Assembly (NCBI RefSeq): GCF_001693275.1
Contig: NZ_CP016477.1
Span: 124,001-188,000 of the forward strand
Reading direction: 5' to 3'
DNA: 64,000 bases
DNA from: Picosynechococcus sp. PCC 7117
GTDB taxonomy: Bacteria > Cyanobacteriota > Cyanobacteriia > Cyanobacteriales > MRBY01
Below, piece after piece: positions 48,652 through 57,766 of this stretch. Every line of letters begins with the position of its first letter. Within the stretch, counting starts at the first letter, position 1. A program made the position numbers and the translations under genes. The notes under the pieces are model-generated. The model did not search any database, was not told the DNA's origin, and saw only the letters and a list, made by a program, of their open reading frames with translations.

Positions 48652-48681
48652 TTTATATGTATGTGTCCATACTAGCAACAA
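48652..48681 (-). promoter_or_regulatory. psbA: putative psbA promoter
   Basis: On the minus strand TTGTTG (-35, complement of 48676-48681) and TATAAA (-10, complement of 48652-48657) are separated by 18 bp. The predicted start is near 48645, giving a ~50-nt leader with no strong Shine-Dalgarno. Confidence 0.6.
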
Positions 48682-48774
48682 AATGAAGTTTTGTAAAGGA
48701 TTTTGGGGGGATCTTTACATTTGCTTTAGGTTTATGCATTACAATACAATTCGCACGAGCAGCCAAGGAAGTTG

Positions 48775-50928
48775 CTACAAAGAGTCTAGCTTGGCTTGAA
48801 GTTCAGGATTATAGAGGCGTTCGTAGTTCCAATAGTTTGCAAAGACAGTTTCGACGTAGTTTTTCGTTTCATTAAACGGGATCTGCTCGATGAAGGTGTC
48901 GGGATCGTTAAGGCCATAGCGTTGGAGCCACTGGGCAACGTTACCAGGGCCAGCATTGTAACTGGCGATCGCCAACATGGAATTATCATCATATTCCTGG
49001 TGAGTGTAGCGCAGATACCAGGTACCGAGTTTAATATTGTCCTCTGGTTCATCGAGGGCATAGGCCTTCCCGGTTGTCTGTTGGGCAATCCATTCGGCGG
49101 TACTGGGCATCACTTGCATCAGTCCCTTTGCTCCCACGGGGGACTCAATATTTTTCTCAAAGCGGGATTCTTGGCGCATTAAAGAAACGACCAGCAGGGG
49201 ATTAAGGTCATTTTCGGCGGCCCACCGCTGGATCGGTTCAGCATAGGGGAACGGGAAAAGGGCATGCCAATAGGTTTCGTTTTCCCGGAGTGCTAACCAC
49301 GCTTGGCGATCGCCGGGTTCGTCCCGTTGGCTGAGATTCCAAATGGTATTAATCCCCTGGAGATAGCGACCTTGGGCCAGTTTTAACAGACCTTGGGTAA
49401 AGGCTTCGGGGACAGTGAGTTCTGTTTTACTGGCGAGTTCGAGTTGGAGGGTATTCCAGGCGTCAAAATCCTGGCCGAGGCGATAAAGCTCCTGAAATGT
49501 TTCGGAACCCGCCGGGGGCACAGGGCGAGTTTCTGGGATCGTTAATTCCGGTTGGAGACTGCGTACCGACGTGAAATCCCCGACATCCCAGCCGAGTTGT
49601 ACCGCCGATCGCCAAGCGTAATAGGATTCGGGGTAGTCGCGGAGGACTTGTTGATAGGCTTGTTTTGCTGCTTGGGTTTGGCCAAGCTGTTGTTGCCATT
49701 TTCCTGTCCAAAAAATAGATTCAGGGGCAAGGGAATGATCCGGGGTCAAGGAGGCGATCGCCTTGGCCCATTCAATGGCCTGGGTGTAATTTCCTTCTGC
49801 GGCGTAGCGTTCGGCCTGTTGCCAGCGGTATTCTGTGGTGGCGGTGCCGTCTTTATAAGTATTGAGCGCTTTTTCGCGGGTTTGGTTGGCGGAACTATTG
49901 CTACCGAGCTTTTCTAAAAGGTTGGCCTTGGTAAAGAGGGCTTCGGGGGCTTCCTCTGGAAACTTTTCGACGGCTTGATCTAAATAGGTCAGCGCTGTGG
50001 TGTCATTGACTAAACTGGCGAGGCGACGTAAACCAAGGCCTGTTTCTGGGGCGTCGGGGAAAGTTGTGATCAAGGCTTCATAGGCAGGTCGGGCTTGCTC
50101 CGGTTGGTCACTGACCTGGAAGCTGCGGGCGAGACGGTATAAATTTTGAGGAGTTTCGGGGGCTTTTTGGTAGGCAGTGGCGGCGTCGGCATATTGCCAT
50201 TGATCCCAAAAACTATCGGCGATCGCCTGCCAGGTTTCTGGGGATAGCTGATCGGCGAAATTATCAATTAAAGCTTGACGGACTGCGGCAATATCTGGGG
50301 CGTCGGCGTCATATTTGAGGCGTAGTTCCAGAAGATCCCGTTGCTGGGGATTTTCTGCAAGGCGTTGCTGGATCAAGCTTTGGGTGCGGGGATGGGCAGG
50401 ATATTCGGCGATCGCCTGGTCGGCATATTTCGGGTCGTAGGCACTGAGGCGAAAGAGGGCTTCGGCTGCGGCGGCATCCTCTGGGTAATTTTGCACCACA
50501 TCAAACCAAATCACCTGGGCCTGTTCGGGGTTGTTCGTTAATTCGTAGGCGCGGCCCCGCTTAATCAAAATATGGGGCGTCAACACCGGATAATCTTGCT
50601 CTAGATTCTCGAAGGCGGCCAGGGCAGCGGCACCATCCTGTTCAACGAGATAGTCCATCCCTAATAGGTAACGGGCGCGACTGCGGTCAAGGCTATTTTT
50701 TTTCCCGTTGGCGATCGCCTCAAGCCATTCCCGCCGTTCCTCTGGTGTTTGTTCTACCAAAGCCAGCACTTCAGAATCGCTTGTTTCAGAGGATTCCACC
50801 TGACCAGCGCTCTGGGACAATAAGGGTATCTGTTGCCGGGCGGCGATCGCCCCCAGACCCAAGATCCCCGTTAAACCAAGGCCAATCCAAAAGGTTGGCG
50901 AACTGTACTTGACCCGAACCCGCTTCAT
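48775..50928 (-). CDS. membrane-anchored soluble lytic transglycosylase (SLT) with TPR-like repeats
   Basis: 717 aa. N-terminal anchor (FWIGLGLTGILGLGAIAAR, about 13-31), then a long helical TPR/Slt70-like superhelix (AAALAAFENLEQDYPVLTPH and EQAQVIWFDVVQNYPEDAAA are typical). It ends in a C-terminal GH23 domain: MRQESRFEKNIESPVGAKG with the catalytic Glu, GLMQVMPSTAEWIA and MLAIASYNAGPGNVAQWL. It cleaves glycan strands with formation of 1,6-anhydroMurNAc, probably for wall remodelling in the periplasm. ATG at 50928. Confidence 0.93.
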   Translation of the reverse strand: MKRVRVKYSSPTFWIGLGLTGILGLGAIAARQQIPLLSQSAGQVESSETSDSEVLALVEQTPEERREWLEAIANGKKNSLDRSRARYLLGMDYLVEQDGAAALAAFENLEQDYPVLTPHILIKRGRAYELTNNPEQAQVIWFDVVQNYPEDAAAAEALFRLSAYDPKYADQAIAEYPAHPRTQSLIQQRLAENPQQRDLLELRLKYDADAPDIAAVRQALIDNFADQLSPETWQAIADSFWDQWQYADAATAYQKAPETPQNLYRLARSFQVSDQPEQARPAYEALITTFPDAPETGLGLRRLASLVNDTTALTYLDQAVEKFPEEAPEALFTKANLLEKLGSNSSANQTREKALNTYKDGTATTEYRWQQAERYAAEGNYTQAIEWAKAIASLTPDHSLAPESIFWTGKWQQQLGQTQAAKQAYQQVLRDYPESYYAWRSAVQLGWDVGDFTSVRSLQPELTIPETRPVPPAGSETFQELYRLGQDFDAWNTLQLELASKTELTVPEAFTQGLLKLAQGRYLQGINTIWNLSQRDEPGDRQAWLALRENETYWHALFPFPYAEPIQRWAAENDLNPLLVVSLMRQESRFEKNIESPVGAKGLMQVMPSTAEWIAQQTTGKAYALDEPEDNIKLGTWYLRYTHQEYDDNSMLAIASYNAGPGNVAQWLQRYGLNDPDTFIEQIPFNETKNYVETVFANYWNYERLYNPELQAKLDSL

Positions 50929-51073
50929 GGTGGTGCTGTCGTAAATTCAACGGTTTCGATCATAGGCGATCTCTCAAAAATCCGGTGCTTTCCCCAGGCG
51001 ATCGCCGCAAAAAAACCTAACTTCCAGGGGAAATTAGGATCAATAAAAAAGATTGCAGTGGAGAATAATAGCC

Positions 51074-52126
51074 TTACTTTTTCGGTTGGTAGTACAGGTT
51101 AGACCCTTGATCCGCGATGTAATGGCAGGCTTTTTGGGATCTAAAGAAACTGCGCCAAATCGGAGCATGGCTCACCCGATAATAATCTCCCAGGAGGGGC
51201 TTGATCGCTTCGGTCGCATCCTTGAGATAGTAATGGGGAATCGTATGAAAAATGTGGTGGGCGACGTGGGTGCCGATATTGTGGTGGATTTCGTTAAAAA
51301 TGCCATAATCCCGGTCAATGGTGGAAAGAGCACCCTTGAGGTAATACCAATCATCACCCCGGTACCAAGGAATATCCGCCTCAGTATGGTGCAGATAAGT
51401 GACTAGATCGAGCCAAATCACGAAGATGACGTAGGGCACAAAATAGAATTTCACAAAGGCAAGAAGCCCGAACTGCACTGTAAACCACGCGAGAAAACCG
51501 ACCATGGCGATAATCGCGGCGGTACTGACGATGATATCGTTGCGCTCGGCAGGCTTAAACAAGGGACTTTTTGGCGAAAAATGAGAACCAGGCCCCCGAC
51601 CCGGCGATCGCTTAAACAAATAAACCGGATAAGCAATCAGGGGCGCATAGAAACGGACAAGTTTCTCCGCAAAACCCATCTGGTCATATTTTGACTCTGG
51701 GATTGGGTACCAACTCTCATCGGTATCAATGTTGCCCGTGTTGGAGTGGTGGGTGCGGTGGGAAATACGCCAACCATGGAAAGGCACCAAAATCGGCGTG
51801 TGGCTCAAATGCCCAATCAAGTTGTTGAGCCATTTGGACTTAGAAAAAGATCCGTGGCCGCAATCATGGCCGACCACAAACAAAGCCCAAAACATGGTGC
51901 CCTGGGCAAACCAAAAAATGGGATAGAAAAACCAAGAATCTAAATAAGCGGCGATCGCATAGAGGCCAGCGATGATCCCAATATCAAGAAAAAAATAGGC
52001 GAGGGAACGGAAGACAGAAGGCTGAAAACAGTAGTCTGGGATGGCTGCTTTCACATCCTTGAGGGTGAAGGGCAGATCTTGCCGTAGAGACTCGCGACTC
52101 CCTGGGGAGCGGACTGTACTTTGCAT
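51074..52126 (-). CDS. desB: acyl-lipid omega-3 (delta-15) desaturase
   Basis: 350-aa thylakoid/cytoplasmic membrane desaturase that introduces the omega-3 double bond into membrane-bound fatty acids, using ferredoxin. Three His boxes: HDCGH, HRTHH and HVAHH, separated by two pairs of membrane helices. VVGHDCGHGSFSKSKWLNNLIG and TGNIDTDESWYPI are DesB/FAD3-type rather than delta-12 DesA. In cyanobacteria desB is normally cold-induced. ATG at 52126. Confidence 0.95.
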   Translation of the reverse strand: MQSTVRSPGSRESLRQDLPFTLKDVKAAIPDYCFQPSVFRSLAYFFLDIGIIAGLYAIAAYLDSWFFYPIFWFAQGTMFWALFVVGHDCGHGSFSKSKWLNNLIGHLSHTPILVPFHGWRISHRTHHSNTGNIDTDESWYPIPESKYDQMGFAEKLVRFYAPLIAYPVYLFKRSPGRGPGSHFSPKSPLFKPAERNDIIVSTAAIIAMVGFLAWFTVQFGLLAFVKFYFVPYVIFVIWLDLVTYLHHTEADIPWYRGDDWYYLKGALSTIDRDYGIFNEIHHNIGTHVAHHIFHTIPHYYLKDATEAIKPLLGDYYRVSHAPIWRSFFRSQKACHYIADQGSNLYYQPKK

Positions 52127-52312
52127 TCAGTTTCAAAAAGAGATTAACAAATGTTTACAATTCTACTGCCTTTTGTCAGGATGCAGGGGAAATTGCCGCA
52201 AAATTCCTGAATTTCGTTTAATTTTTCCCATTGTTTGGCCCTGGCGATCGCCACAGAACTTCTTCAAGACTTCTCTGTAGAATAGGAGCTAGTCCATTGC
52301 AGAAAAAGTTTT

Positions 52313-52780
52313 ATGTCCACTACCACTGAACCCACAGATCGTTTATTTGGGGCCTTGCCTTACCTATTACCCCTCGTCTACGCTTTGCCCTTCGGTCTGC
52401 CGTTTTTAATGCGCTTTCCGATTCTGGCGGTGATCTACGTGCCTTTACAACCCCTAATCCGCCTTTATTCGTTTCCCTTTGCGGGGCTGATTATTTTCTT
52501 CATTCTCTATGCTGCGGTGGTACGCAACAGCAAAATTAGCCACTTCATTCGCTTCAATACCCTCCAGGCGATCTTGATTGACATTGCCCTGGTGTTGTTC
52601 GGGATTTTAATTCGCTTTTTTGGCTTTGGGGGCGGCAGTCTTCTCGTTGAAACCCTTTCAAATGTTGCCTTTCTTGGTACTTTAGTGGCTTGCCTCTATG
52701 CAATGGTGCAATCGATCCTCGGCAAATATGCGGAGTTGCCGACTATTTCCCAGGCCGCCTATTCCCAATTACCTTATTAA
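52313..52780 (+). CDS. Tic20-like (Ycf60) membrane protein
   Basis: 155 aa with four predicted helices: RLFGALPYLLPLVYALPFGLPFL, LYSFPFAGLIIFFILYAAVV, FIRFNTLQAILIDIALVLFGIL and FLGTLVACLYAMVQSILG. The pattern SHFIRFN-QAIL and the C-terminal YAELPTISQAAYSQLPY match cyanobacterial Tic20/Ycf60 proteins, the ancestors of the plastid inner-envelope import channel. Function in cyanobacteria unknown. Divergent from desB. Confidence 0.85.
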   Translation: MSTTTEPTDRLFGALPYLLPLVYALPFGLPFLMRFPILAVIYVPLQPLIRLYSFPFAGLIIFFILYAAVVRNSKISHFIRFNTLQAILIDIALVLFGILIRFFGFGGGSLLVETLSNVAFLGTLVACLYAMVQSILGKYAELPTISQAAYSQLPY

Positions 52781-52882
52781 TCGGACGAAATAGGCAAAAT
52801 TCTGGAAATTTAGGGTCTAATCGGGAAACTTTTTTGGGGTCATCCCCGACAGATAATCATGGTGAAGTATTAGGGAAACACA

Positions 52883-53440
52883 ATGGCGAAGTTGATGATG
52901 TTAGAGCCTTATCAATTATTGTTGGGCGGCGTAGTGGCGATCGCCTTTCTCACGGTGGGCCTGACGGTAGGGGTCAGCAATGCCCTGGGGCGCAATATTC
53001 TTAAACCCCGGCAGTTTACCTGTCAGCCCGTCATAGAACCCCAAACAGGAGAACTGATGTGGACAGTCTTTCATCAGGGCCAAGGGCAACCGCAACCTTG
53101 GCTGCAAATGGTGCCGGGCATGGAAGGGGATGTATCCCCCAAAAGTCGTTGTGAGCAGGTCGCCCAGCGCCTAGATTCCCTAGTACCACAGCAACTCCGC
53201 GCCCTCACCTATCAGCCCAACCCGGCCACCCCAGAACGGGAAGCAATTTGTGCTCTGACTCAAACCAAAGGCGGCCCTTGTACGACGCTCCTAATTTTGA
53301 AGCCAGAGACAGACCCAACGCAGTTTTTTGCGGATCTGACCCTGCCCCTACGCCAATGGGGAGAGGGGATGCAATTAGAAACCGCAAACCAGGTGCCCCT
53401 CGATCTGCAGCCCTATCTTCTGGAGCCAGCTTCTCCCTAG
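52883..53440 (+). CDS. COP23 domain-containing protein
   Basis: 185 aa. One N-terminal hydrophobic segment (LLLGGVVAIAFLTVGLTVGVS), then a globular part. The four-Cys pattern FTCQP, SRCEQVAQRLDSL, AICAL and GGPCTTLLILKP matches the circadian oscillating COP23 family seen only in cyanobacteria. Disulfides and an extracytoplasmic location are likely. Function unknown; COP23 of Cyanothece is a circadian-phased membrane protein. Ends 24 bp from the convergent pfkA. Confidence 0.82.
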   Translation: MAKLMMLEPYQLLLGGVVAIAFLTVGLTVGVSNALGRNILKPRQFTCQPVIEPQTGELMWTVFHQGQGQPQPWLQMVPGMEGDVSPKSRCEQVAQRLDSLVPQQLRALTYQPNPATPEREAICALTQTKGGPCTTLLILKPETDPTQFFADLTLPLRQWGEGMQLETANQVPLDLQPYLLEPASP

Positions 53441-53464
53441 AGTTCTGGGCGGCTTAAATGTGGC

Positions 53465-54562
53465 CTAAATTTCACCTGGGCGATCGCCGAGACAAATCCC
53501 TAAGCCCCGCGCGGTTTTCACCAAAGTTCCCTCCGGATCAACGACCCGATTGATCTCAATGGCCTCACTAATGGGCGCACTAGACACCTGGCCATTTTGC
53601 CAAGTCACCATGTGATCAAATTTGCCCTGGGCGATCAAATCCACCGCCGCGACCCCAAAGGCCGAGGCCAGCAAACGGTCTAGGGGTGAGGCGATGCCCC
53701 CCCGTTGGATGTGGCCCAATACCGTTACCCGCGTTTCTGCGCCAGTCTTTTTGGCCACCTCATCACCCATGTATTGACCGATGCCCCCCAGGCGACATTC
53801 CCCAAATTGTAATTCGTGTTTAAGGGTTTCCCCAGAGGTGGTACAGACTGCCTCTGAAACAACGACAAGGGTATGACCATTACCGGAATTTTGGCGATCG
53901 CAAATAAACTCACACACCGTCTGTAAGTCGTAGGCAATCTCTGGGATCAAGATCACATGGGCACCGCCAGCAATCCCCGCATTTAAGGCGATGTGGCCGG
54001 CATCTCGCCCCATGACTTCCACAATCATTACTCGGTTGTGACTTGCCGCCGTAAAATGCAGTCGATCTAAAGCTTCCGTGGCAATATTGACAGCTGTTTC
54101 AAACCCAATGGAACGTTCCGTAATGCCCACATCATTGTCAATGGTTTTGGGGATGCCCACGAGGTTCATGCCCCCCAGGTGGGCTAATTTTTGGAGAATC
54201 GCCAAGCTACCATCGCCGCCAATCCCGACCAGTGCATCCAGCCCCAAGCGGTGATAGGCTTCGCCAATTTCCTGGGAGCGATCCTTTAGGGAACCATCTT
54301 CCATGGGAAAAGCAAAGGGATTACCTTTATTGGTTGTCCCTAACATGGTGCCCCCCATCGTTAACCAAGTATCGACTTGATCTTCGGTGAGGACAATGGT
54401 TTCTGGTGGCTCCTGGAGCAGGCCGAGGGTCGCTCGACAGATACCAATCACTTCCCAACCGTATTGATGTCGGGCGCAGCGAGTTACAGCCCGAATCGCT
54501 GCATTCAAGCCGGAGCAGTCGCCGCCACTGGTGAGTACACCAATTTTTTTTACGTTTCCCAT
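53465..54562 (-). CDS. pfkA: 6-phosphofructokinase
   Basis: 365-aa PFK of the bacterial A family, phosphorylating fructose-6-phosphate in glycolysis. Visible: KKIGVLTSGGDCSGLNAAIR, the nucleotide site GIGGDGSLAIL (Gly118 favours ATP over PPi), IPKTIDNDVG with the catalytic Asp and Lys139 where E. coli PfkA has Gly, VMGRDAGHIALNAG and GHIQRGG. Longer than E. coli PfkA (320 aa), as in the actinobacterial/cyanobacterial subgroup. ATG at 54562. Confidence 0.93.
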   Translation of the reverse strand: MGNVKKIGVLTSGGDCSGLNAAIRAVTRCARHQYGWEVIGICRATLGLLQEPPETIVLTEDQVDTWLTMGGTMLGTTNKGNPFAFPMEDGSLKDRSQEIGEAYHRLGLDALVGIGGDGSLAILQKLAHLGGMNLVGIPKTIDNDVGITERSIGFETAVNIATEALDRLHFTAASHNRVMIVEVMGRDAGHIALNAGIAGGAHVILIPEIAYDLQTVCEFICDRQNSGNGHTLVVVSEAVCTTSGETLKHELQFGECRLGGIGQYMGDEVAKKTGAETRVTVLGHIQRGGIASPLDRLLASAFGVAAVDLIAQGKFDHMVTWQNGQVSSAPISEAIEINRVVDPEGTLVKTARGLGICLGDRPGEI

Positions 54563-54746
54563 AACTGATGCTGTTTACCGTTGTCCTAAAGCGTTTATGA
54601 CCTGGGGCCATTGGGCCTATTGTTAATCAGGAAACGGCGATCGCCACAGCCTCTGAGATGATTCGTTTAATTTTTTGACAGTTATTTACTGATATGGCTG
54701 ATAAGTCAGCGATCGCTCACATCCCCAGGGAAATTTCAGGGAAACT

Positions 54747-55502
54747 TTAGGATGCGAGGTAATGGGGAATAATCACATCGGGGATACTTTGCCCCGTCAG
54801 ACAATGCCAATGGCAGGTAAACAGGTCTGGTTGTTGGCAGCGCAGAGAGGCGATCGCCGGTGCTGCCGGGAAAGGCCAGAGTCGATCAAAAATCAACCGC
54901 TTTTCCGGCGAGAAGGAAAACTGTAGCAGGTAAACCCCAGGCGTAGCCCCAATGGAATCGAGGAGTTGGTAGCCCAGATAATACAAGCTTTGGCGCTGTT
55001 CATCCCGGAGATCGATGGGCTGGTGGTAGGAGTTGGGCATTACCCCTTCACCGATCACTTCGCCGTACAAAGGCCCCTTCGCCGTGTAGATAATTGGTAG
55101 CCAGTGATCACCTAAATAATTGTGGTTACAGACCCGGTGGGTTGTGTGTTTCTGCACCCACTGACGCCGCTCTTCAATTTTGCGACAGGCTTGAAATACT
55201 TTTTGGTGCGTGAAAGAAAAAGGCTCTGGTAAATCAATCGTCAAGGGACAAACGAGGACGTCGCGACCCTGGGACTGGCCCCCGTGCCGAACCATCGCCG
55301 GTGTGAGCACTTCTACTTCTGTGCCCTCGGCCTGCTGCACAATTGCCGTTTTAAATGCCTTAATCATCCGCTCCGTAACGGGGGAAGCAGAGATAAATTT
55401 GCCAGAATGCTTTAATTCAGCATTGACTAAGATGATGACCTTAGAGGGTGCTGAACGTCGGGATGGGGCTGCCACCTTTGGGGTTAAATGTGGGTAATTC
55501 AA
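54747..55502 (-). CDS. conserved protein of unknown function
   Basis: About 242-251 aa. The core starts KVIILVNAELKHSGKF, followed by VREH-type strands (EVEVLTPAMVRHGGQSQGRDVLVCPLTI), then a central aromatic-rich part (HNYLGDHWLPIIYTAKGPLYGEVIGEG) and two C-terminal Cys near HWHC. No family recognised. No ATG is available near the 5' end: TTG at 55502 or GTG at 55475 are candidates, and either overlaps the end of the upstream coiled-coil gene. Confidence 0.65.
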   Translation of the reverse strand: MNYPHLTPKVAAPSRRSAPSKVIILVNAELKHSGKFISASPVTERMIKAFKTAIVQQAEGTEVEVLTPAMVRHGGQSQGRDVLVCPLTIDLPEPFSFTHQKVFQACRKIEERRQWVQKHTTHRVCNHNYLGDHWLPIIYTAKGPLYGEVIGEGVMPNSYHQPIDLRDEQRQSLYYLGYQLLDSIGATPGVYLLQFSFSPEKRLIFDRLWPFPAAPAIASLRCQQPDLFTCHWHCLTGQSIPDVIIPHYLAS

Positions 55503-55983
55503 TCTCAGACAGGCTATGACGACGATTTTTCACTGCAAGGCGGTAACTCACACTTTGTAAGTCGGCATGGAGTTGGCGATTCTCCCTTTGCAGCTTCTCT
55601 ACTTTATCGCGAACTGTTGCCATTCTCTCAGCAAATTTTTGCCGATAAATCTGCGGTAGTTCTTGAACCACCTGTTCTAACCGCCGACTGCGATCGCCTA
55701 ATTCTTTAACGGATTGGCGCAATTGGGAAATTTCTTGATCTTTCTGGGTCAAGCGCTCTTGATAAAAAACGACTTGCTGTTCAACCTCTTGGAACTGCTC
55801 CCGGAGGCGCTGGAGTTCTTCTTGGTGCTGGGCTTCTAGCTCCGGGGCCGGGTCATCATTGCCCTTGACGAGACGAAATAACTCCTGGGACAGTTGCTGC
55901 ACCAGTTGATCCCGCAGTTGGAGTTCCTGCTGGAGTTGGGCGACATCGAGGGGTTGGGATTGACGGGGTTCGGTTGTTGCCAC
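55441..55983 (-). CDS. coiled-coil protein of unknown function
   Basis: 180 aa, strongly helical and charged (QQELQLRDQLVQQLSQELFRL; EELQRLREQFQEVEQQVVF), with a C-terminal less helical tail (EIELPTFNPKGGSPIPTF). GTG start at 55983 (in-frame stop just upstream). It overlaps the following unknown gene by up to 62 bp, so the two are probably translated from one message. Role unknown. Confidence 0.7.
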   Translation of the reverse strand: MATTEPRQSQPLDVAQLQQELQLRDQLVQQLSQELFRLVKGNDDPAPELEAQHQEELQRLREQFQEVEQQVVFYQERLTQKDQEISQLRQSVKELGDRSRRLEQVVQELPQIYRQKFAERMATVRDKVEKLQRENRQLHADLQSVSYRLAVKNRRHSLSEIELPTFNPKGGSPIPTFSTL

Positions 55984-56253
55984 GGTTATTCATCACTCCA
56001 TTGATCAAGGGTTTGGGGTTAGATCGTCCGATATGTACATCAATCTAGACAAAACTTGCACCGCCCAAAGGATAGAAAAGACAGTCTTTCGCCTATGACT
56101 TTTTACTGGAACTGGCCAGTATAGACCTAATAATATCTAATGCTTTGGAAAAATGCCTGTCTTCGGGGAAATTTTGTAAGAAAATCGCCATTCGTGGTTT
56201 CCCCCTTGCGGATAAGATAAAGGGGATTTTTAACAAGCCCTGTTTTTCTTCAC

Positions 56254-57687
56254 ATGAGTATTGCAAGCAATCCCCCGATTAAGTTTGGCACTGACGGTTG
56301 GCGTGGCATTATCGCCGATGATTTTACCTTCGCTAATGTTTGTAAAGTGACCCGGGCGATCGCCAGCTACCTAGAGACGGCCTATGGGAAGGATCGTCCG
56401 GTGCTGGTGGCCTATGACACCCGTTTTTTTGCAGACGAATTTGCCCAGACTGCGGCGGAAGTGCTCGCGGATCTCGGTTGGACGGTGCAGGTGGTAGAGC
56501 GGGATTGCCCGACCCCGGTGATTGCCTACAATGCGAAGTTTCTTAATTCTGCTGGCGCGTTGATGTTTACGGCCAGCCACAATCCGGCCCCCTACTGCGG
56601 GATCAAATATATTCCCGATTACGCCGGGCCAGCGACCCCAGAAATCACCGACACGATTGTGGCGAATATTGCTAGTGCTTCGGCGGAGATGCCCACGGGC
56701 AAAAATGGCGACAAGATTTCTCGGTTTGACCCGAAACCTGCCTATTTAAAATTTATCTACACTCTCCTGGATGTGGACAAGATTCGTTCAGCGGGCCTGA
56801 AAGTTAAATATGATGCGCTGTATTCCACGTCGCGCGGTTACTTAGATGAAGTGCTCGCCCACTGCGGCTGTGAAACGGAATCATTTAATACCAGCCGTGA
56901 TGTTTTGTTTGGCGGTGGGATGCCAGAACCGAAAGGCTCTCAGTTGGTGGGCCTCGTGGATGCGGTAAAGGCGGATCAAGCGGATCTAGGCTTGGCGACC
57001 GATGGTGATAGCGATCGCTTTGGGGTTGTGGATGAATTGGGGAATGTTTTAACGCCCAACACAATTCTGCTGTTGCTCGCGCGGCACCTGCTGAAAAACA
57101 AAGGTCAAAAAGGGGCGATCGTCCGCACGGTGGCCACAACCCATTTGCTCGACAATTTGGCCGCAAAATATGGCTTAGAAATTTTTGAAACGGCGGTCGG
57201 CTTCAAGTACATCGGCGAAAAAATGCGCGAAACTGCTGTCCTCATTGGCGGTGAAGAATCCGGTGGTTTGAGTGTGCTCGGTCATATCCCGGAAAAGGAT
57301 GGCATTTTGGCGGATATGCTCGTGGCCGAGGCGATCGCCTACGAAGGTAAGCCCCTATCGCAGTTAGTCAAAGAAGCCCTTGAAGATGCCGCTGGGCCGC
57401 TCTTCAACAAGCGCTTGGATCTGCACCTGGAAGAACCCCACAAAAAGGCTGTCTTGGACTTCTATAAGGCGACGCCCCCGGAAACCGTGGCTGGTTTAGC
57501 GGTCAAGGAAGTGGGCCTAAAAGATGGCGTGAAACTGTACCTCGAAAATGGCAGTTGGGTGCTCCTGCGTCCTTCTGGTACAGAGCCGTTGATGCGGGTT
57601 TACATGGAAACGGATTCTGCTGCCCTTGAAGCGAAAATTGCCTCAGAAATGGAAGCGGCGATCGCCAAACTTGATCCCGCGAAATAA
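56254..57687 (+). CDS. phosphoglucomutase/phosphomannomutase
   Basis: 477-aa alpha-D-phosphohexomutase. Four-domain fold with FGTDGWRGIIADDF, the phosphoserine loop TASHNPAPYCGIK (about 107-119), the Mg-binding DGDSDRFGV, the sugar-binding GGEESGGLSV, and the C-terminal phosphate-binding RPSGTEPLMRVYME. It interconverts hexose 1- and 6-phosphates; the choice between glucose and mannose is not decided by these motifs. ATG at 56254. A strong terminator follows. Confidence 0.95.
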   Translation: MSIASNPPIKFGTDGWRGIIADDFTFANVCKVTRAIASYLETAYGKDRPVLVAYDTRFFADEFAQTAAEVLADLGWTVQVVERDCPTPVIAYNAKFLNSAGALMFTASHNPAPYCGIKYIPDYAGPATPEITDTIVANIASASAEMPTGKNGDKISRFDPKPAYLKFIYTLLDVDKIRSAGLKVKYDALYSTSRGYLDEVLAHCGCETESFNTSRDVLFGGGMPEPKGSQLVGLVDAVKADQADLGLATDGDSDRFGVVDELGNVLTPNTILLLLARHLLKNKGQKGAIVRTVATTHLLDNLAAKYGLEIFETAVGFKYIGEKMRETAVLIGGEESGGLSVLGHIPEKDGILADMLVAEAIAYEGKPLSQLVKEALEDAAGPLFNKRLDLHLEEPHKKAVLDFYKATPPETVAGLAVKEVGLKDGVKLYLENGSWVLLRPSGTEPLMRVYMETDSAALEAKIASEMEAAIAKLDPAK

Positions 57688-57711
57688 ACACCTTTGAAAT
57701 TTTGTGAGAGA

Positions 57712-57742
57712 GGGCGTTACTAATCGGTAATGCCCCTTTTTT
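57712..57742 (+). terminator. terminator of the phosphohexomutase gene
   Basis: GGGCGTTAC (57712-57720) pairs with GTAATGCCC (57727-57735) apart from one G-U, with a 6-nt loop, then a T run. Confidence 0.9.
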
Positions 57743-57766
57743 AATGCTTTTTTGAAAGAGAAAAAA

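Noticed and set aside
54675-54704. TTGACA-like -35 on the + strand in the gap between pfkA and the unknown gene
   Set aside because: No matching -10 at a proper distance and no gene downstream on that strand.
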